From Dermanyssus gallinae (taxonomy: Eukaryota > Arthropoda > Arachnida > Mesostigmata > Dermanyssidae), in the NCBI GenBank assembly GCA_003439945.1, contig QVRM01001369.1:1288501-1352500 (forward strand): DNA of 64,000 nucleotides, given 5' to 3'. The position numbers and the translations under genes were made by a program. Positions 60,392 to 64,000 of this stretch are shown piece by piece. Position 1 is the first letter of the stretch, and every line of letters starts with the position of its first letter. The notes below the pieces were generated by a model. It searched no databases. It worked only from the letters and a program-made list of their open reading frames with translations, and was not told the origin of the DNA.

Positions 60392-61156
60392 GATGTGTAC
60401 CACCCAGAGGGGACAAAAAGACGTACAGAGAAAAAGATGGAATGTTAGTTAGTTTGATTCCTCTACGCGCGTGTTTGTATGTCTACCTGTATGTCAACGC
60501 ATATACATTCTGGCAAGCATGAATTCGGCCAGAACTTCCGGATGGCGGGTGTTGGCCGGTTCTGGTTTTTCCGGACACCGCTCGAAAATGTAATGCACTC
60601 GACGCACCCAACGGCAGGAAGAGGCAAAAAGCGAGTGCGAGACACTCTATGAGACGACAAACAGCTGTCAGTATCGAGGTCCGGTCGGCAAAACTTTTAG
60701 GTTTTTTCCTTCAAAAAGAAAATCCCCAAAAACATGCTGGCGCGCGCCATGCTGGCGGTGCAACACCGACAACAATCAACCTAAAGCGTTTTCTTTTGCC
60801 CGTCACTTAAGTTCTAAGCATGTGTCTGCCTGCCTGCCTGCTTGTCCACCTAGCTAGACGTCTACGGCGGCATCTAACTCGAGTTTTATCGATTCCTTTG
60901 CTTTTCTCGTTTTCTCTCTGTGTCGTCGCGTATATTCGTTTGCAGATAAACGGAGCCCTCTTATCTCGAGCTCGTCTCGCCGCCAGACGACCATCAGAAG
61001 CTCTCAACTTCTCGGCAAAGGTTGCGCCGTGACGGTTGTGCCACGGATAAAGAAACAACGAAGAGACTCGTCTCGACTCCTCCCCCCCCTCAGCAAGAAA
61101 AAATTCGAGAAAGACCGTAGCGAATGATCAGCGTGTCCAAGTACCTGTTTAATTGA
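60155..61156. other. Unassigned sequence
   Basis: No gene recognised. Contains (TA)n at 60,352-60,389 (nineteen units) and a CTGC-rich patch near 60,826-60,842. Confidence 0.45.
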
Positions 61157-61188
61157 TTGATTGATTGATTGATCAATCAATCAATCAA
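61157..61188. repeat. 32-bp perfect palindrome (TTGA)4(TCAA)4
   Basis: Four TTGA units meet four TCAA units with no spacer, so each strand is its own complement and can form a cruciform. The centre is GA|TC at 61,172/61,173. Confidence 0.97.
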
Positions 61189-62587
61189 CCAGTCAGTCGT
61201 CCAGCCGCCCGATCGGTTTCGCGCTTGTTTATCTACTCATTGCAGCAAACGAGCTTGTTTATCAGGTCGTTGCAAGCAGTAGTAGCGGCTTCTAGCAGGA
61301 CCAGGTAAATGAATGAATGAATACACGTGATAGACACGCCGAGATAGCTCGGAGAGTTCGGCGTAAACGCTGACTCGTTCACGCACCTCAGCCACAGATC
61401 AACTATCGAATTGGCGCTGCTGACAGCACGAAGAGACCGTCACCAAGTCGAGCAAATTGTGCCATCGCCCCCCCCCCCCCGAATGTCCTTCGTGCAAGCT
61501 TTCACGTCGCAGTCGCATTGAGTCCCCTCGACCAAAAACCGGTAAGGTGTCACGTCACGATATATCACCAGGTAGATAAGATTACAACGCACGACATGAC
61601 GATTCGAACTAGGAAAAAGTAGATATAATATATATTTGATTAAAAAAACATTTTTCTTACTACAGTGGGCGTCTGTCATACTAGGGCATCTATCATCTTT
61701 CATTACGATGCAATCGATATGCGGTAACTGCTATCTCGATGAGCACGCAACGTTGAAGCTATAGCACTTGGTATAACGGTACAATGGTATAACGGTATCA
61801 TGGTATTTGTCAGTAGGAACGACTGCGCGGTGGTGTATCGATGCTGGGCCATCAGAGAGAGTAAAGTAGTAGTTCTGAAATCATAACTATTTGCAGCGCT
61901 CCAATGTTCATCAGTAGTCAATAGAAACTTCGACGGAATCAAAACCTGCATCGATCGTGCGTAGACCGATGACCGGAGATTCATTCCAAGACTCATGCGC
62001 CTCTTTCTGTTGTCGTTGAGGCGGTACCAACGACAAGCGCGTAAACTTTGGTGTCGCTCCATTGAACCACCGTTGCTGGTGGGCCGGTCGGACCCGCCAG
62101 TTCTTTCGAGAATAGGCGTGTCCTAATTGCGTGTGTGGCGAGGCAAACCAACCGGCACGCTATAAAGTAACTCTTTATGAACGGCCATACTTCATGCGCT
62201 TTCCTAGAGCCACCGGTAACAGAAAGAAGACAATGCGCTTCAATCTGTTATTATGGTATCGTGAGTCGTCACCTTTCGATATCGAACAAGCTCGTAGGGA
62301 GCTTATCCCGCGTGACCACCTCGTCCGCTTGGCTTGTCATGCAGAAGAGTTGTTTCGTTCCCGGCAAAATAGTAGTCGACAGTAACGTTTCTTCAAAAAA
62401 TCTTGAAGAAAAGCTTTCCTTAAACAAGATGACCTGTTTTCTCCTATTTAAGGAACAGCTCTCTGACAAAGGGATAAGTAGAAGTACTAGTTTTTCTTAT
62501 CGTAGTGGAAAAATAGTTAAAAAATAGTTTTCGTGTCGATCTATTATTCTAGTTGACGCAAGCTAAATAACGGTTTTTGCAAAAAAG

Positions 62588-62640
62588 TTCAATGGGGTTT
62601 ACATACATTAATTAGTTAGTTTCAATGGGGTTTACATACA
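62588..62640. repeat. 20-bp direct duplication, 33-bp period
   Basis: TTCAATGGGGTTTACATACA occurs at 62,588-62,607 and 62,621-62,640 without change. Confidence 0.97.
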
Positions 62641-63113
62641 CTATTCCTAACACATACACGCACCTTAATGGGAACTGTAAATTGCTGTTTCTGCCACGCC
62701 TGCAACAATCCTGCGCTTGAAACAGTGTATACGCCTGTATTGCCTCGATCGTCTATCAAGTTATTTGTAAGAAGTATATAAAGAAGCATTCCTCAAAAAA
62801 TAATTAATTCCAGCAATATCATGTTATGCATATGGAGCTTCTAGAGCACTTGTGGTGTCCCTAAACTATATATATATATATATATATATATTGGTCCCTA
62901 TGACATTTGGCAACTTCTTTACGTAGCCGAATCGCTACCGTTGCTATGAGGAAAAACGAGTTCTATCTCGTAATAGTCTCATCTGACTGAAACTAGCTCA
63001 ATGACTAGTGTGGAACCAGCTGTTTTTTTTTATTTATTATTTTTCCAGTTTTCGGACTTCAAGCAAATTATATCTTTCAAGATCCGCTGACATTCCTAAA
63101 CCCAGTTTCTCTC

Positions 63114-63163
63114 AGTGGGGATTCCCTGTGTCGGAATTTTCTGTAGTGGGAATTCCCTGTGTC
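63114..63163. repeat. 19-bp direct duplication, 31-bp period
   Basis: AGTGGG(G/A)ATTCCCTGTGTC occurs at 63,114-63,132 and 63,145-63,163. Confidence 0.95.
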
Positions 63164-63480
63164 AGGACAAACACATGCTATATTAGAGGGGAATCATGTC
63201 CCATTAATTGAGAAGTGGTGAATAAATATGATGTGTGTTTAATTGAGAAGTGCGACGCGATCTCGTAATTAGTAAGCGCATATATTACGCTTCATTGGCT
63301 CATTATAGGAAATATAATAGTAGTAGTAAATTATTAGAAGACATAACTGCCCGTTTGACATTCTGACAGACAGTTTGACTACCACGCGGGGTGCACACGT
63401 GCGCGAAGATGCATGTCGAATAAAAAACGAAAACCAAACCATATATGCAGCTGATTGGCCGTTACAACCGCTACAAAGGC

Positions 63481-63483
<3 letters not shown>

Positions 63484-63523
<40 letters not shown>

Positions 63524-63648
63524 CGACCCAGCATGTAAGCGATTATATATATATATATATATATATATATAATCGCTTACATGCTAGATCGCCAATAAAG
63601 AAGAACAGTTTTTTTATTTTTACGAGTATATATATATATATATATATA
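63484..63648. repeat. (TA)n cluster with a 76-bp palindrome
   Basis: Three TA arrays (63,484-63,520; 63,544-63,571; 63,627-63,648). The middle one is the centre of an inverted repeat, 63,520-63,595: the left arm begins TTGGCGACCCAGCATGTAAG, and the right arm is its complement with two mismatches, so both arms read into TA. AAGAACAGTT (63,601-63,610) and AATTGTTCTT (63,648-63,657) form a second inverted pair around the third array. A further AGTATGTAAGCGATT copy follows at about 63,673-63,687. Confidence 0.92.
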
Positions 63649-63747
63649 ATTGTTCTTACTACTGGCAGGCCCAGTATGTAAGCGATTGTTTTAAAGAGGG
63701 AGAGATAGAGAGAGAAAGTGTGAGGAGAGCGGTAATTGTAGATAACA

Positions 63748-63777
63748 GCGGGACATGCAGTTTCTTGCATGTCCCGT
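63748..63777. repeat. Hairpin, 12-bp arms, 6-nt loop
   Basis: GCGGGACATGCA pairs with TGCATGTCCCGT across GTTTCT, with one terminal G-T wobble. Confidence 0.85.
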
Positions 63778-64000
63778 TCAGACGAAATTGCGTTGGCTGA
63801 AACGCTGTGTCTCACATAGCGAACACAAACAACCGCTCAGCGATTTTCGTTCCCACTTGGGGCAGATTGGGAGTAAGTCAACGGAATATAGAAAAACAGT
63901 GGAACGAAAAGTGGCGAAGTTTTGTTTTGACGAAAAGTGCTGCCCCAATGGCCCATTGTTGAGCTAGTTAGTGGATAGCTATCGCTGACGCTGTCGCTCT

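Larger units (their letters stand above)
61189..63480. other. Unassigned sequence with short duplications
   Basis: No gene recognised. A C13 run at 61,468-61,480, tandem TATAACGGTA words near 61,771-61,800, a 20-bp duplication at 62,588-62,640, (TA)n at 62,867-62,891 and a 19-bp duplication at 63,114-63,163. Frames at 62,131-62,527 show no known similarity. Confidence 0.45.

Noticed and set aside
1..64000. CRISPR array, operons or bacterial genes
   Set aside because: No regularly spaced direct repeats with unique spacers, no ribosome-binding sites and no long bacterial-type coding frames. Repeat content and element types are eukaryotic.

Overview
The window looks like nuclear DNA from a eukaryote, most likely an arthropod. 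The evidence is several decayed non-LTR retrotransposons, three of them of the R1 clade (mainly known from arthropods), two mariner transposons, a tRNA-derived SINE, very abundant (TA)n, and long (CAA/GTT)n, (CAG/CTG)n and (ATG/CAT)n triplet tracts. The species cannot be named from sequence alone; a mite or tick would fit the style, but that is a guess. I found no intact host protein-coding gene. Almost every long open frame is either a low-complexity translation of a microsatellite or a piece of a broken mobile element.

Layout. 0-3 kb: unassigned DNA, then two adjacent R1-like LINE C-terminal relics on the minus strand (2134-2848). 5.2-6.4 kb: a LINE reverse-transcriptase relic with a readable YADD box. 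8.07-8.26 kb: a tRNA-derived SINE. 8.5-10.0 kb: a plus-strand R1-clade LINE 3' half. 11-12.5 kb: a triplet-repeat block opened by a 54-bp sequence that recurs at 14.26 kb. 13.2-16 kb: two LINE relics in tandem, each with endonuclease-like sequence, the second also with RT-like sequence. 17.8-28 kb: a GC-richer block crowded with triplet repeats. 28-43 kb: mostly unassigned sequence with (TA)n arrays, several strong hairpins, a pyrimidine/purine strand switch at 35.7-36.55 kb, a possible gag relic at 38.8 kb, a possible LTR piece at 40.86 kb and a minus-strand LINE RT relic at 41.0-41.35 kb. 43.4-46.1 kb: a second triplet block whose GTT/GCT arrays nearly all lie on the plus strand. 49.04-50.49 kb: a mariner with both terminal inverted repeats. 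54.23-54.66 kb: a degenerate minus-strand 18S rRNA fragment boxed between two (TA)n arrays. 59.06-60.13 kb: a second, different mariner on the minus strand. 61-64 kb: palindromes, hairpins and short direct duplications.

There is no operon or pathway to describe. The window records repeated insertion, truncation and microsatellite growth, probably in intergenic or intronic DNA. The most unusual items are the 18S fragment bounded by (TA)n, the 76-bp palindrome at 63.52 kb, the paired 54-bp repeats whose three differences are all transitions, and several perfect or near-perfect hairpins with no assigned element.
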